Shown in pieces: positions 41,428 to 49,132 of a stretch of 64,000 bases of DNA. Each line of letters starts with the position of its first letter. Within the stretch, counting starts at the first letter, position 1. Source of the stretch: SVQP01 sp045650025. GTDB lineage: Bacteria > Bacillota > Clostridia > Oscillospirales > CAG-272. Position numbers and translations under genes: made by a program. The stretch spans positions 1 through 64,000 of the forward strand of contig JAZRQR010000020.1 of assembly GCA_045650025.1 (NCBI GenBank). The letters are read 5' to 3'. The notes beneath the pieces were generated by a model. The model had not been told where the DNA came from, did not search any database, and worked only from the letters and a program-made list of their open reading frames with translations.

Positions 41428-41936
41428 TTATTCTGATTACAGGCGCATCCCACGTGGGCAAGACCGCACTCTCGCAAAAGCTGCTGGAGAAATACGGCTA
41501 TCCGTACCTCTCGATCGATCACCTCAAAATGGGATTGATCCGCAGCGGCAATACCGACCTGACGCCCATGAGCGAGGACGGTGCGCTGACCGCGTATCTT
41601 TGGCCTATCGTGCGTGAAATGATCAAAACCGCCATTGAAAACGGGCAAAACCTGATCGTGGAGGGCTGCTATATCCCGTTTGATTGGCAAAACGACTTTG
41701 AAGAAGCGTATCTTGCGCACATCCGCTACTATTGCCTTGTGATGAGCGAGCAGTATATCCGCACACACTTTGACGATATCAAGCGCTACGCAAGTGTGAT
41801 CGAGCGCCGCTTTGACGACACGGATTGCACCCTGCAAAGCGTGCTGCACGATAACGCCGAGGTGCTGCGCAATGCCAGAGAGCACGGCGTGCCGTACGTG
41901 CTGATCAATGAACGTTACGAAATCCATATTGAGTAA
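41424..41936 (+). CDS. Small P-loop kinase-like protein
   Basis: The 170-residue protein begins with a strand and Walker A loop, MIILITGASHVGKTALSQKLL (GASHVGKT at 7-14). NLIVEGCYIPFDW near 73-85 looks like a Walker B/LID-adjacent region. The scale and the SIDHLKMGLIRSG substrate segment resemble 2-phosphoglycerate-kinase-like or shikimate-kinase-like proteins. It is coupled to the SDR by a 4-nt overlap and lies 7 nt before a radical-SAM gene. Substrate unknown. Confidence 0.75.
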   Translation: MIILITGASHVGKTALSQKLLEKYGYPYLSIDHLKMGLIRSGNTDLTPMSEDGALTAYLWPIVREMIKTAIENGQNLIVEGCYIPFDWQNDFEEAYLAHIRYYCLVMSEQYIRTHFDDIKRYASVIERRFDDTDCTLQSVLHDNAEVLRNAREHGVPYVLINERYEIHIE

Positions 41937-41942
41937 AATGCT

Positions 41943-42692
41943 ATGAATCCATATTTGAAAAATCTCAACAAAATCGAGTTCGTGGTGACCAATGCCTGCA
42001 CGGGCAAGTGCAAGCATTGCTCGCAAGGGGAGCACGATGGGGGCGGTGTGCATATCGATTTGCGCGTTGCCGCCGATGCGGTGCGCAAAATTGCAGGCGC
42101 TTACGACGTTCAAACCGTCATGACCTTTGGCGGTGAGCCGCTTTTGTACCCCGATGTGGTGTGCACGATCCTGGAGACCGCCAAGGAGCTGCACGTTCCC
42201 AAGCGTCAGGTCATCACCAACGGGTATTTTTCCAAGAATGCCAATACCGTCCGTGCTGTTGCGGAGCAACTTGCCGCGTGCGGTGTCAACGATCTGCTGC
42301 TCTCTGTGGACGCGTTCCATCAGGAGACCCTCCCGCTTGAATCGGTCAAGCAGTTCGCCGCCCAAGCCAAGGCATGCGGTATTCCCATGCGCCTCTCGCC
42401 CGCGTGGTTGGTCAGCCGCGAGCACGACAATCCCTATAACCGCCGGACGCGCGAGATTCTTGCTGCCTTTACAGACCTGCAGATTCCGCAAGGGGAGGGC
42501 AACGTGATCTTTCCCGAGGGCAACGCGCGCAAGTATCTTGCCGGGTATTTTGTGGATTCCCAGCCAGAGAACCCCTACGTGGACGATCCGTGCGACGTGC
42601 GCTGCGCATCTTTTTCGCCAAACGGTGACGTGCTTGGCGGTAACGTGTACAAGCAGGATATCATGGAGATCCTGCGATCCTATACCCCTTAA
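41943..42692 (+). CDS. Radical SAM protein
   Basis: This 249-residue protein carries the CxxxCxxC 4Fe-4S site CTGKCKHC (Cys19, Cys23, Cys26), then a GGEPLLYPDVV SAM-binding block around 61-71 and ITNGYFSKNA. Two further Cys near the end (DDPCDVRCASFSPNGDV) hint at a SPASM-like partial auxiliary site, but the set is too short for a full SPASM. Substrate unknown; genomic partners are a kinase and a GNAT. No convincing ribosome site is visible; AGTAAAATGCT lies before the ATG. Confidence 0.88.
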   Translation: MNPYLKNLNKIEFVVTNACTGKCKHCSQGEHDGGGVHIDLRVAADAVRKIAGAYDVQTVMTFGGEPLLYPDVVCTILETAKELHVPKRQVITNGYFSKNANTVRAVAEQLAACGVNDLLLSVDAFHQETLPLESVKQFAAQAKACGIPMRLSPAWLVSREHDNPYNRRTREILAAFTDLQIPQGEGNVIFPEGNARKYLAGYFVDSQPENPYVDDPCDVRCASFSPNGDVLGGNVYKQDIMEILRSYTP

Positions 42693-42702
42693 AGGAATGA
42701 TT

Positions 42703-43479
42703 ATGACGAACCAACAAATCTTACAAATCGCCATAGCGCAATCCGCGCAGGATCTGTGCGCCGAGGTCTCCGACTTTGAAAAGAGTGAGAACGTGATCGT
42801 GACCTCGCGCGAAAACGAGCACGCACGCCGCTATTTAAAGCTGCCGTTTTCCTGCCAGCTGGTGTCGTACGGCAACAACGTGGTGGCGTCGGTCTCGCCT
42901 GAATTTCGCGAGATTACCGAGCAGTACATAAACAAATATCCCGTGGAGCATCTGTTTGAAACGCCAAATATGCACGTGCTGGGCGAGGCGCTGATGCAAA
43001 AGGGGCAGAAGATCTGCTTTATGGCGGAGTATTTTTTGCCCGACGTAGAGGTGCTTTCTCAGCGGACCGTCGACACTTGCCCATACGAAACAAGGATTCT
43101 CACGCAGGCGGATTTTGCCGAGCTGTATCTGCCCGAATGGTCCAATGCGCTCTGCAAGGATAGGAAACACTTGGACGTGTTGGGCGTGGGCGCGTATGAC
43201 GGGGAGCGACTGATCGGACTTGCGGGCTGCTCGGCGGACTGTGACAGTATGTGGCAGATCGGCATTGACGTACTGCCCGCGTACCGCAGGCGGGGTATTG
43301 CCTCAGCACTTACAAGCCGCCTTGCCACCGAAATACTTTTGCGCGGTAAGGTGCCGTTTTACTGTGCAGCCTGGAGCAACATCAAGTCGGTGCGCAACGC
43401 GCTGCGCAGCGGTTTTCGCCCCGCATGGGTAGAAATGACTGCCAAGCCCTGCGAAACGGTAGACGGAATGAATCAATGA
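42703..43479 (+). CDS. Two-part GNAT acetyltransferase
   Basis: The 258-residue protein has an N-terminal domain of about 125 residues without clear motif and a C-terminal GNAT domain. In the latter, IGIDVLPAYRRRGIASALTSRLATEIL (about 195-221) holds the RRRGIA pyrophosphate loop and YCAAWSNIKSVRNALRSGF the late helix. The layout matches FR47-like/GNAT families of Clostridia. Substrate unknown. AAAGGAATG precedes the ATG at 42703. Confidence 0.85.
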   Translation: MTNQQILQIAIAQSAQDLCAEVSDFEKSENVIVTSRENEHARRYLKLPFSCQLVSYGNNVVASVSPEFREITEQYINKYPVEHLFETPNMHVLGEALMQKGQKICFMAEYFLPDVEVLSQRTVDTCPYETRILTQADFAELYLPEWSNALCKDRKHLDVLGVGAYDGERLIGLAGCSADCDSMWQIGIDVLPAYRRRGIASALTSRLATEILLRGKVPFYCAAWSNIKSVRNALRSGFRPAWVEMTAKPCETVDGMNQ

Positions 43480-43491
43480 AGGGGAACTTAC

Positions 43492-44145
43492 ATGGAGAAC
43501 AACCATAGCATTCTCATAGAAAACGCCCGCGCCTACGTGCAGGCGTTGTTTGCAGGCGAATCCAGCGGGCACGATTATTATCACACTCTGCGCGTGTTCA
43601 AAATGGCAACGCGTATTGCCCGGGCGGAGCAAGCCGACGTGGAGAGTGTGCAGCTGGCGGCGCTTTTGCATGACGTGGATGACCGCAAGCTCTCGCCCGA
43701 AACCTATGCCACCCAAGCCAACGCGCGCCGCTTTTTGCAAGAGCAGGGCGTGGACGAGATGCGCGCAGCGCGTATCTGCCGCATTATCTCGCAGGTTTCC
43801 TTTTCGGCAAACGGCTCTGCCGCCCCCGATACGCTCGAGGGAAAATGCGTGCAGGATGCTGACCGTCTGGATGCCATTGGTGCCATTGGCATTGCCCGCG
43901 CGTTTGCGTACGGCGGTAATCACGGGCGGCTGATGTACGACCCCGAGGTTGCGCCGAGGGCGGACATGACCGCACAGGAGTACGCTAAAAGTAAATCCAC
44001 CACCGTCAATCATTTTTATGAAAAGCTGTTCAAGCTGACCGATTTGATGCAAACGCCCACCGCCATTGCCATTGCCAAGGCGCGGCAAGCGTATATGCGC
44101 GCCTATATTGAGGAATTTATGGCGGAATGGGACGGGCTTTGCTAA
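43492..44145 (+). CDS. HD-domain phosphohydrolase
   Basis: This 217-residue HD-domain protein resembles the YedJ/YpgQ type: His31 in HDYYHTLRVF, the His60-Asp61 pair in LLHDVDDRKL, and a late Asp in CVQDADRLDAIGAIGIARAF, giving the H...HD...D metal set. Family members hydrolyse nucleotides such as (d)NTPs. GAAGGGGAA precedes the ATG. Last gene of the long run; no strong terminator seen before the rplU promoter. Confidence 0.9.
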   Translation: MENNHSILIENARAYVQALFAGESSGHDYYHTLRVFKMATRIARAEQADVESVQLAALLHDVDDRKLSPETYATQANARRFLQEQGVDEMRAARICRIISQVSFSANGSAAPDTLEGKCVQDADRLDAIGAIGIARAFAYGGNHGRLMYDPEVAPRADMTAQEYAKSKSTTVNHFYEKLFKLTDLMQTPTAIAIAKARQAYMRAYIEEFMAEWDGLC

Positions 44146-44246
44146 GGCGCGCGGGCGCACGGTTGCCAAGGTGCGACCGAACATATCCGAATGTCAAATT
44201 GCACGAAAATATTATAAAAATATTGTGAAAAAGTTTCAAAAACCTC

Positions 44247-44275
44247 TTGACAAACGCGCATACATATGCTACAAT
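44247..44275 (+). promoter_or_regulatory. Promoter of rplU-prp-rpmA
   Basis: TTGACA at 44247-44252, 17-nt spacer, TACAAT at 44270-44275. Confidence 0.85.
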
Positions 44276-44369
44276 ATAGTGCCGCATAAAATAGGCTTTT
44301 TAAGTATGCAATTTTTATAGGGTTGCATCGCCGAATTTAGCGAGACTATATGAAAGAGAGGTGCTTTTC
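44276..44369 (+). promoter_or_regulatory. Candidate L21 leader in the 5' UTR
   Basis: The untranslated leader folds a hairpin ATGCAA (44306-44311) with TTGCAT (44323-44328), abutting TCGC (44328-44331) with GCGA (44340-44343), and ends at GAAAGAGAGG. Firmicutes rplU operons often carry an autoregulatory L21 leader here. I see position and hairpins but did not match a consensus. Confidence 0.45.
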
Positions 44370-44681
44370 GTGTTTGCAGTAATTGAAACCGGCGGAAAGC
44401 AGTACAAGGTACTCGAGCAGGACATCATCTATGTCGAGAAGCTCAATGTTGAGGAAGGCAGCGAGATCGTTTTTGATAAGGTCGTTGCAGTTTCTACCGA
44501 CGCAGGCTTTAAGGCAGGCGTTCCCACCGTTGACGGCGCTAAGGTAACCGCTACTGTGCTGAAGAACGGCAAGAACAAGAAGATTTACGTTATGAAGTAC
44601 AAGCCCAAGAAGAACGAAAAGAAGAAGATCGGTCACAGACAGCCTTACACCAAGGTTCAGATCACTAAGATCGAAGCTTAA
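44370..44681 (+). CDS. rplU: 50S ribosomal protein L21
   Basis: The 103-residue protein starts FAVIETGGKQYKVLEQD, the L21 signature, and ends in a basic KKNEKKKIGHRQPYTKVQITKI segment. GTG 44370 is preferred over the GTG at 44361 because it gives the normal L21 N-terminus and about 8 nt to GAAAGAGAGG. First gene of the conserved rplU-prp-rpmA operon. Confidence 0.97.
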   Translation: MFAVIETGGKQYKVLEQDIIYVEKLNVEEGSEIVFDKVVAVSTDAGFKAGVPTVDGAKVTATVLKNGKNKKIYVMKYKPKKNEKKKIGHRQPYTKVQITKIEA

Positions 44682-44693
44682 TTTTCGGTTCTT

Positions 44694-45056
44694 ATGACCA
44701 AGCTGGTATTTTTCAGAAGCGACGGAATTTTCTACGGCTTTGAGGAACAGGGACACACGGGATACGGACAAGAGGGTGACGATATCATTTGCGCGGCACT
44801 GTCGGCAATGACCATGCTCATCATCAACACCGTCGAAGTGGCGTATGCATCGCATATTGATTACAATATCGATGAATCCACCACCAAGATCGTTGTGAAG
44901 TCCAAGTCGGCTCTCCCCGAATTTGAGGAGGACGATTATAAGCGGTATGCTGTTTCGGGCATCTTCATGGCTTATTACAAGCAGATTGAGGATATGATCG
45001 AAGAGTATTACGATTTCCTGGACGTATCTGTAATCGACAAACCGTACGAGTCGTAA
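44694..45056 (+). CDS. prp: Ribosomal-processing cysteine protease Prp
   Basis: The 120-residue protein carries the Prp catalytic pair: His21 in GHTGYGQEGDD and Cys33 in IICAALSAMT. In Firmicutes, Prp cleaves the N-terminal extension of L27, an essential step of 50S maturation. Both protease and substrate (next gene) are present, so the pathway is intact. It lies 12 nt after rplU; a weak ribosome site suggests coupling. Confidence 0.95.
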   Translation: MTKLVFFRSDGIFYGFEEQGHTGYGQEGDDIICAALSAMTMLIINTVEVAYASHIDYNIDESTTKIVVKSKSALPEFEEDDYKRYAVSGIFMAYYKQIEDMIEEYYDFLDVSVIDKPYES

Positions 45057-45122
45057 ACCACGTAATTTTTCAAATTCAGAATCCCCGAGGATTGGGATCG
45101 CATTAAAGATGGAGGTAAGATC

Positions 45123-45401
45123 ATGTTGAGACTTAGTTTACAGTTCTTTGCTCATAAAAAGGGTGTCGGCTCTACTAAGAACGGTCGTGACAGTGAGTCT
45201 AAGCGCCTTGGCGTTAAGAAGGCTGACGGTCAGGCAGTTATCGCCGGCAACATCATCGTAAGACAGAGAGGAACCGCTATCCACGCTGGTAACAACGTTG
45301 GCATGGGTACTGACCACACTCTGTACGCGCTGATCGACGGCAAGGTAAAATTTGAACACAAGACTAAGGACAAGAAGCAGGTCAGCGTTTACGCAGACTA
45401 A
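45123..45401 (+). CDS. rpmA: 50S ribosomal protein L27 with cleavable N-terminus
   Basis: The 92-residue protein begins MLRLSLQFFAHKKGVG. The segment LQFFA followed by HKKG is the Prp cleavage site, giving mature L27 starting at residue 11. The rest (GRDSESKRLGVKKADGQAV, RQRGT, GNNVGMGTDHTL) is standard. L27's N-terminus reaches the peptidyl-transferase centre, which is why removal of the extension matters. GGAGGTAAG precedes the ATG. Confidence 0.97.
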   Translation: MLRLSLQFFAHKKGVGSTKNGRDSESKRLGVKKADGQAVIAGNIIVRQRGTAIHAGNNVGMGTDHTLYALIDGKVKFEHKTKDKKQVSVYAD

Positions 45402-45420
45402 TTCAAGGACCTTGAGTCAA

Positions 45421-45457
45421 ACGTAAAAGGGGTGCTATGACAGCGCCCTTTTTACGT
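45421..45457 (+). terminator. Terminator of rplU-prp-rpmA
   Basis: ACGTAAAAGGG(G)TGCT pairs with AGCGCCCTTTTTACGT around ATGAC. Confidence 0.85.
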
Positions 45458-45463
45458 ACCATA

Positions 45464-45496
45464 AAGCCCTCCATACCTTGGCGGTATGGAGGGCTT
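45464..45496 (-). terminator. Terminator of glpK
   Basis: AAGCCCTCCATACC (45464-45477) pairs perfectly with GGTATGGAGGGCTT (45483-45496), directly after the minus-strand glpK stop. Confidence 0.85.
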
Positions 45497-45500
45497 CTGT

Positions 45501-46985
45501 TTATTCGCTGAGCGTGCGCTTGACGGCGGTTTTCCAGCCGTTCAGAAGCGATGCTCGCTGCTCCGTTTGCATATCGGGGGAGAAGCTTGCGTCCTCTTGG
45601 TAGATCGAACGAATGTCGTCCAGAGAGCTGTAAAGCCCCACGGCAAGCCCTGCCAGGCAGGCAGCGCCCAATGCGGTGGTTTCAATGCATACGGGGCGCA
45701 CAATGCGGGCGTTCAGCATATTGGCTTGGAACTGCAACAGGAAGCGGTTGGCGCTTGCGCCGCCGTCCACCTTCAGAGCGTGCACCTGTGTGCCGGCCTC
45801 TTGCTCCATCACTGCAAGCACGTCTGCGGTCTGGTACGCCATTGCCTCCAGCGTTGCGCGTACGATATGTGCCTTGGTGGTTGCGCGTGTCAGACCCGTA
45901 ATGCTGCCTCTTGCATAAGCATCCCAATAAGGTGCACCCAAGCCTACAAAGGCGGGAACGAAATACACGCCGCCGCTGTCGGGTACGCTCAGGGCAAGGC
46001 GTTCGGTGTCTGCGGAGGATCGGATCAGCCCAAGTCCGTCGCGCAGCCATTGCACGGCAGCGCCGCAGATAAACACCGAGCCCTCCAGCACGTACTGAGT
46101 CTGGTCGCCAATGCGCCATGCAATCGAGGTGACCAAGCCGTTTTGCGAGGTGACGGGCGTCGTGCCCGTATTCATCAGCATAAAGCCGCCCGTACCATAC
46201 GTATTTTTTACGTCACCCTTACAGAAGCAGCATTGCCCAAACAAGGCGGCCTGCTGGTCTCCTGCAACGCCTGCAATCGGAATTTCGGTGCCAAAGAGCG
46301 TCGGCTTAGTGTATCCGAATACGCCCGAGGAGGGGAGCACGCGGGGCAGCATGCAGGCGGGAATCCCAAACAGATCCAAAAGCTCCTGATCCCAGCAAAG
46401 GTCGTGAATATTATAGATCATGGTGCGAGCCGCATTACTGGGGTCGGTGGCATGCACCTTTCCGCCCGTCAGCATCCAGATCAGCCAGGTGTCGATCGTG
46501 CCGAACAGCAGGTCGCCGCGCGCCGCTTTTTCCATAGCGCCGGGCACGTTTTGCAGGATCCAACGAATTTTGGTGGCGGAGAAATAGGCGTCGATCAAAA
46601 GTCCGGTTTTTTCGCGCACCGAACCCGCATAGCCTCGCTCCTTGAGCGCATCGCAATATGCAGCCGTGCGGCGGCATTGCCAGACGATGGCGTTATAGAT
46701 AGGCTTGCCGGTGTGTTTATCCCAAACCACCGTGGTCTCGCGCTGATTGGTAATGCCGATGGCAGCAATGTCGCTGCTGTCCAGTCCGGATTTTGCCAGC
46801 GCCTCGTGGGCAACACCAATCTGCGTTGCCCAAATTTCGGTGGGATCGTGCTCCACCCAGCCGTCAGCAGGGAAGCATTGCGTAAATTCCTTTTGCGCCG
46901 TGGCGATCATATCGCCGTTGCGCGAAAAAATAATGGCGCGGCAGCTTGTCGTGCCTTGATCCATTGCAAGCAGATACTGTTTCAT
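45501..46985 (-). CDS. glpK: Glycerol kinase
   Basis: This 494-residue FGGY kinase begins MKQYLLAMDQGTTSCRAIIF (phosphate loop) and has the GlpK motifs HDPTEIWATQ, TNQRETTVVWDKHTGKP, AGVAGDQQAALFGQCC and LKVDGGASANRFLLQF. It makes glycerol-3-phosphate. The start at 46985 follows GGGAGAC; upstream in-frame codons lie in the promoter. Regulation by HPr/EI phosphorylation is common in Firmicutes GlpK and was not traced here. No glpF or glpD adjoins. Confidence 0.97.
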   Translation of the reverse strand: MKQYLLAMDQGTTSCRAIIFSRNGDMIATAQKEFTQCFPADGWVEHDPTEIWATQIGVAHEALAKSGLDSSDIAAIGITNQRETTVVWDKHTGKPIYNAIVWQCRRTAAYCDALKERGYAGSVREKTGLLIDAYFSATKIRWILQNVPGAMEKAARGDLLFGTIDTWLIWMLTGGKVHATDPSNAARTMIYNIHDLCWDQELLDLFGIPACMLPRVLPSSGVFGYTKPTLFGTEIPIAGVAGDQQAALFGQCCFCKGDVKNTYGTGGFMLMNTGTTPVTSQNGLVTSIAWRIGDQTQYVLEGSVFICGAAVQWLRDGLGLIRSSADTERLALSVPDSGGVYFVPAFVGLGAPYWDAYARGSITGLTRATTKAHIVRATLEAMAYQTADVLAVMEQEAGTQVHALKVDGGASANRFLLQFQANMLNARIVRPVCIETTALGAACLAGLAVGLYSSLDDIRSIYQEDASFSPDMQTEQRASLLNGWKTAVKRTLSE

Positions 46986-47019
46986 AACGCGTCTCCCGTC
47001 ACAAGTTACTACAATGTGA

Positions 47020-47048
47020 TTATACCATGCTTCTCCTTGCGTGTCAAG
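47020..47048 (-). promoter_or_regulatory. Promoter of glpK
   Basis: On the minus strand TTGACA (47048-47043), 17-nt spacer, TATAAT (47025-47020). Confidence 0.88.
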
Positions 47049-47060
47049 CATGGATCTTGT

Positions 47061-47109
47061 GTAGCCGTACGGGGGTCGAACCAATTCGGTTCGATTCCCG
47101 TACGGCTAC
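47061..47109. repeat. T-arm-like palindrome (contains repeat copy 2)
   Basis: The arms 47061-47082 and 47088-47109 (22 nt each, two G-T mismatches that would be G-U in RNA) flank a 5-nt loop AATTC. The right arm carries the same bases as the repeat at 73-99. Each arm resembles a tRNA T-arm plus acceptor end, arranged head to head. It separates the divergent glpK and EEP-phosphatase promoters. Confidence 0.75.
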
Positions 47110-47113
47110 CCTC

Positions 47114-47142
47114 TTGACACGGAATTTATTCGGTGATATAAT
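47114..47142 (+). promoter_or_regulatory. Promoter of the EEP-domain gene
   Basis: TTGACA at 47114-47119, 17-nt spacer, TATAAT at 47137-47142. The -35 box lies 5 nt from the T-arm-like repeat, as at 105-133. The leader to 47237 is about 90 nt. Confidence 0.87.
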
Positions 47143-47236
47143 GAAAACACCGTCCGGAGTCGAGTGGCAGTTACAGCGATTTTGCGACTGTTATGGGGAT
47201 CAGGATTGACGAGTCATGATTTTTTAAAGGGTTGAT

Positions 47237-47938
47237 ATGATGAAAAAATTTCGTTTGGTCAGTTATAATATTTGCTCCGCGCATTTTGCGGGTGGGCACT
47301 ATACGGAACAGAATCTGCATGACCTGGCAGACACGCTGAAGGATCCGAGCTTTGACGCGGTTTGTCTGCAAGAGGTGGATAAGGGCGCAGCCAGATCTGA
47401 GGGCGTGGACATGACCGCGCGTCTTGCTGAGCTTGCGGGCTACACGCATACCTATTTCATAAAAATCCGCGATTTTCAGGGCGGGGAATACGGCACGGCG
47501 ATCCTTGCGCGTCATCCTATTCTGGAGTCTCAGACCTTGAACTTTGCCGTCAAGATCGCCAAGCAGGGCACATCCTGCGGCTACGTGGTGCTGGACGTGC
47601 AGGGGGAGCGCGTGACGCTGTTCAATACGCACCTTTCCATTGAAAGTGATGAGGCGAACACCGATACTATGCTGTGCCTGGGCGACATCCTCAACCAATA
47701 TGCAGACGAAAACGGAGCAAGAATTCTGTGCTGCGGAGATTTCAATACCAATCCCCCCAAGCTTGCAGAATACCTGCCCCGCTTCTTGCGCGCCAATGCG
47801 GATCTCCTTACCTATGCGGACAGAAGCATTGACAACGTGCTGTATCTGGGTTATCAAGTGGAAAACGTTCATACGGTCGATACGACCACCTCGCGCGTGA
47901 CAGACCATAACATGCTGGTCTGCGACGTGCTGTTATAA
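47237..47938 (+). CDS. Endonuclease/exonuclease/phosphatase-family protein
   Basis: The 233-residue EEP-fold protein has FRLVSYNICSAH at the start (Asn), VCLQEVDKG (metal Glu), FNTHLS, CCGDFNTNP (Asp, Asn) and TDHNMLVCD (Asp-His) at the end. All catalytic blocks are there. Family members cleave DNA, phosphoinositides or other phosphodiesters; substrate not decidable. AAAGGGTT precedes tandem ATGs. It ends convergently with AlaX, and the two stops share TTATAA. Confidence 0.9.
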   Translation: MMKKFRLVSYNICSAHFAGGHYTEQNLHDLADTLKDPSFDAVCLQEVDKGAARSEGVDMTARLAELAGYTHTYFIKIRDFQGGEYGTAILARHPILESQTLNFAVKIAKQGTSCGYVVLDVQGERVTLFNTHLSIESDEANTDTMLCLGDILNQYADENGARILCCGDFNTNPPKLAEYLPRFLRANADLLTYADRSIDNVLYLGYQVENVHTVDTTTSRVTDHNMLVCDVLL

Positions 47939-49087
47939 GGACTCCATATAAGCGCGAATGTTCGCCTCGGAAGCCGCACAGCTTCCTTGGATCATTTGTG
48001 CGCTACCACCGCCCTTGCCGTCAAGGGCGGTATTTATTTGCTTGGAAAGCGCACGCAAATCGGTATTGGCGGCGCTCATGATATAGCGGTAGCCACCCTC
48101 ATCGTTACCGGAGAATGCCGCACAGATGCCCGTGCACTTGGGGACACCTGCATTGACCAGCAAGCGCAGGGAAAGCATATCGGGATCGTCCGTAAAGATG
48201 CAAAGATTGCCCGCGGTCTGCTCCAGCGCGGCGATCTTGTAGTCCAAAAGCTGGCGGCGCAGGGAAGCGATGGTAGCACCGCGCTTTTCAATCTCCGTCT
48301 CGCGACGCTGCAGCCCTGCCACAACGTCACTCTGCGGAACCGAGAGCATAGCGGAAAGCGTGGCAACGTCACTCCAGGTCTTGCGATAATGGGCAAGCGC
48401 GGCGCTGCCTGCCAGGAAATGAATGCGCATACCGCCCTTGTAGCGGATGGCGTCCAGCAGCTTGATCATGCCGATCTCGCCCGTGCGTGCCACGTGCGGT
48501 GCACAGCAAGCGCAAACGTCATACGCGCCAATGGTGACCAGGCGCACGTTGTCCTGCAGCTCCAGCTTGGAGCGGTACGCGGTTGCCGCCAGCACCTCGG
48601 GTGCGGGGTATTCTGCCGTGATGGCAACGTTTTGATAAATGATGCGGTTTGCCTCGTCCTCAATTTCATCCAGCTGTGCGCGCGTCAGCTCACCGTCAAA
48701 GTCCATCGTGATCTCGCCACCCAGATGGAAGCCCACGTTGCTGTATCCGTATTTTCTGTGCATGAGTCCGGACACAATGTGCTCGCCCGAGTGGATCTGC
48801 ATCTTGGCGTAGCGCGCCGTAAAATCGAGCTGTCCGTGCACAGTCGTGCCGGGGGTCAGGGGAGCGTCGGTGTAATGCGTGATCACGCCGTCCTGTTCCC
48901 GGACGTCCAGCACGTTTGCCTGACCGAGCATGCCGGTGTCGGCACTCTGGCCACCCTCTTCCGGGAAAAATGCGGTTGCATCCAGGATTACAGCAAAGCG
49001 CTCGTCACACGCAAGACATGCAAGAACGGTGGCGTCAAACGCCTGCATATAGCTGTCCTGATCAAATAAACGAATTGTATGTTGCAT
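47933..49087 (-). CDS. Alanyl-tRNA editing protein AlaX (long form)
   Basis: This 384-residue protein matches the editing and C-terminal regions of AlaRS. FFPEEGGQSADTG is the N-terminal block; the zinc set is His99/His103 (HSGEHIV) and Cys195/His198 (CACCAPHV). The C-terminal third is a DHHA1-like domain (QTAGNLCIFTDDP to GKGGGSAQMIQG). It hydrolyses mischarged Ser-tRNA(Ala) or Gly-tRNA(Ala). The start at 49087 follows GAGGT. Its stop overlaps that of the convergent EEP gene by 6 nt. Confidence 0.93.
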   Translation of the reverse strand: MQHTIRLFDQDSYMQAFDATVLACLACDERFAVILDATAFFPEEGGQSADTGMLGQANVLDVREQDGVITHYTDAPLTPGTTVHGQLDFTARYAKMQIHSGEHIVSGLMHRKYGYSNVGFHLGGEITMDFDGELTRAQLDEIEDEANRIIYQNVAITAEYPAPEVLAATAYRSKLELQDNVRLVTIGAYDVCACCAPHVARTGEIGMIKLLDAIRYKGGMRIHFLAGSAALAHYRKTWSDVATLSAMLSVPQSDVVAGLQRRETEIEKRGATIASLRRQLLDYKIAALEQTAGNLCIFTDDPDMLSLRLLVNAGVPKCTGICAAFSGNDEGGYRYIMSAANTDLRALSKQINTALDGKGGGSAQMIQGSCAASEANIRAYMESL

Positions 49088-49101
49088 AATTACCTCGTAA
49101 A

Positions 49102-49130
49102 CAAAGAGCCGCAAATGCGGCTCTTTTGGT
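49102..49130 (-). terminator. Terminator of the pot operon
   Basis: AAAGAGCCGC (49102-49111) and GCGGCTCTTT (49116-49125) form a perfect 10-bp hairpin between potD and alaX. Confidence 0.8.
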
Positions 49131-49132
49131 TT

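Noticed and set aside
47027..47209. A 60-codon plus-strand frame between glpK and the EEP gene
   Set aside because: It runs through a palindrome and two promoters and shares only the repeat with the frame at 57-509; no ribosome site.
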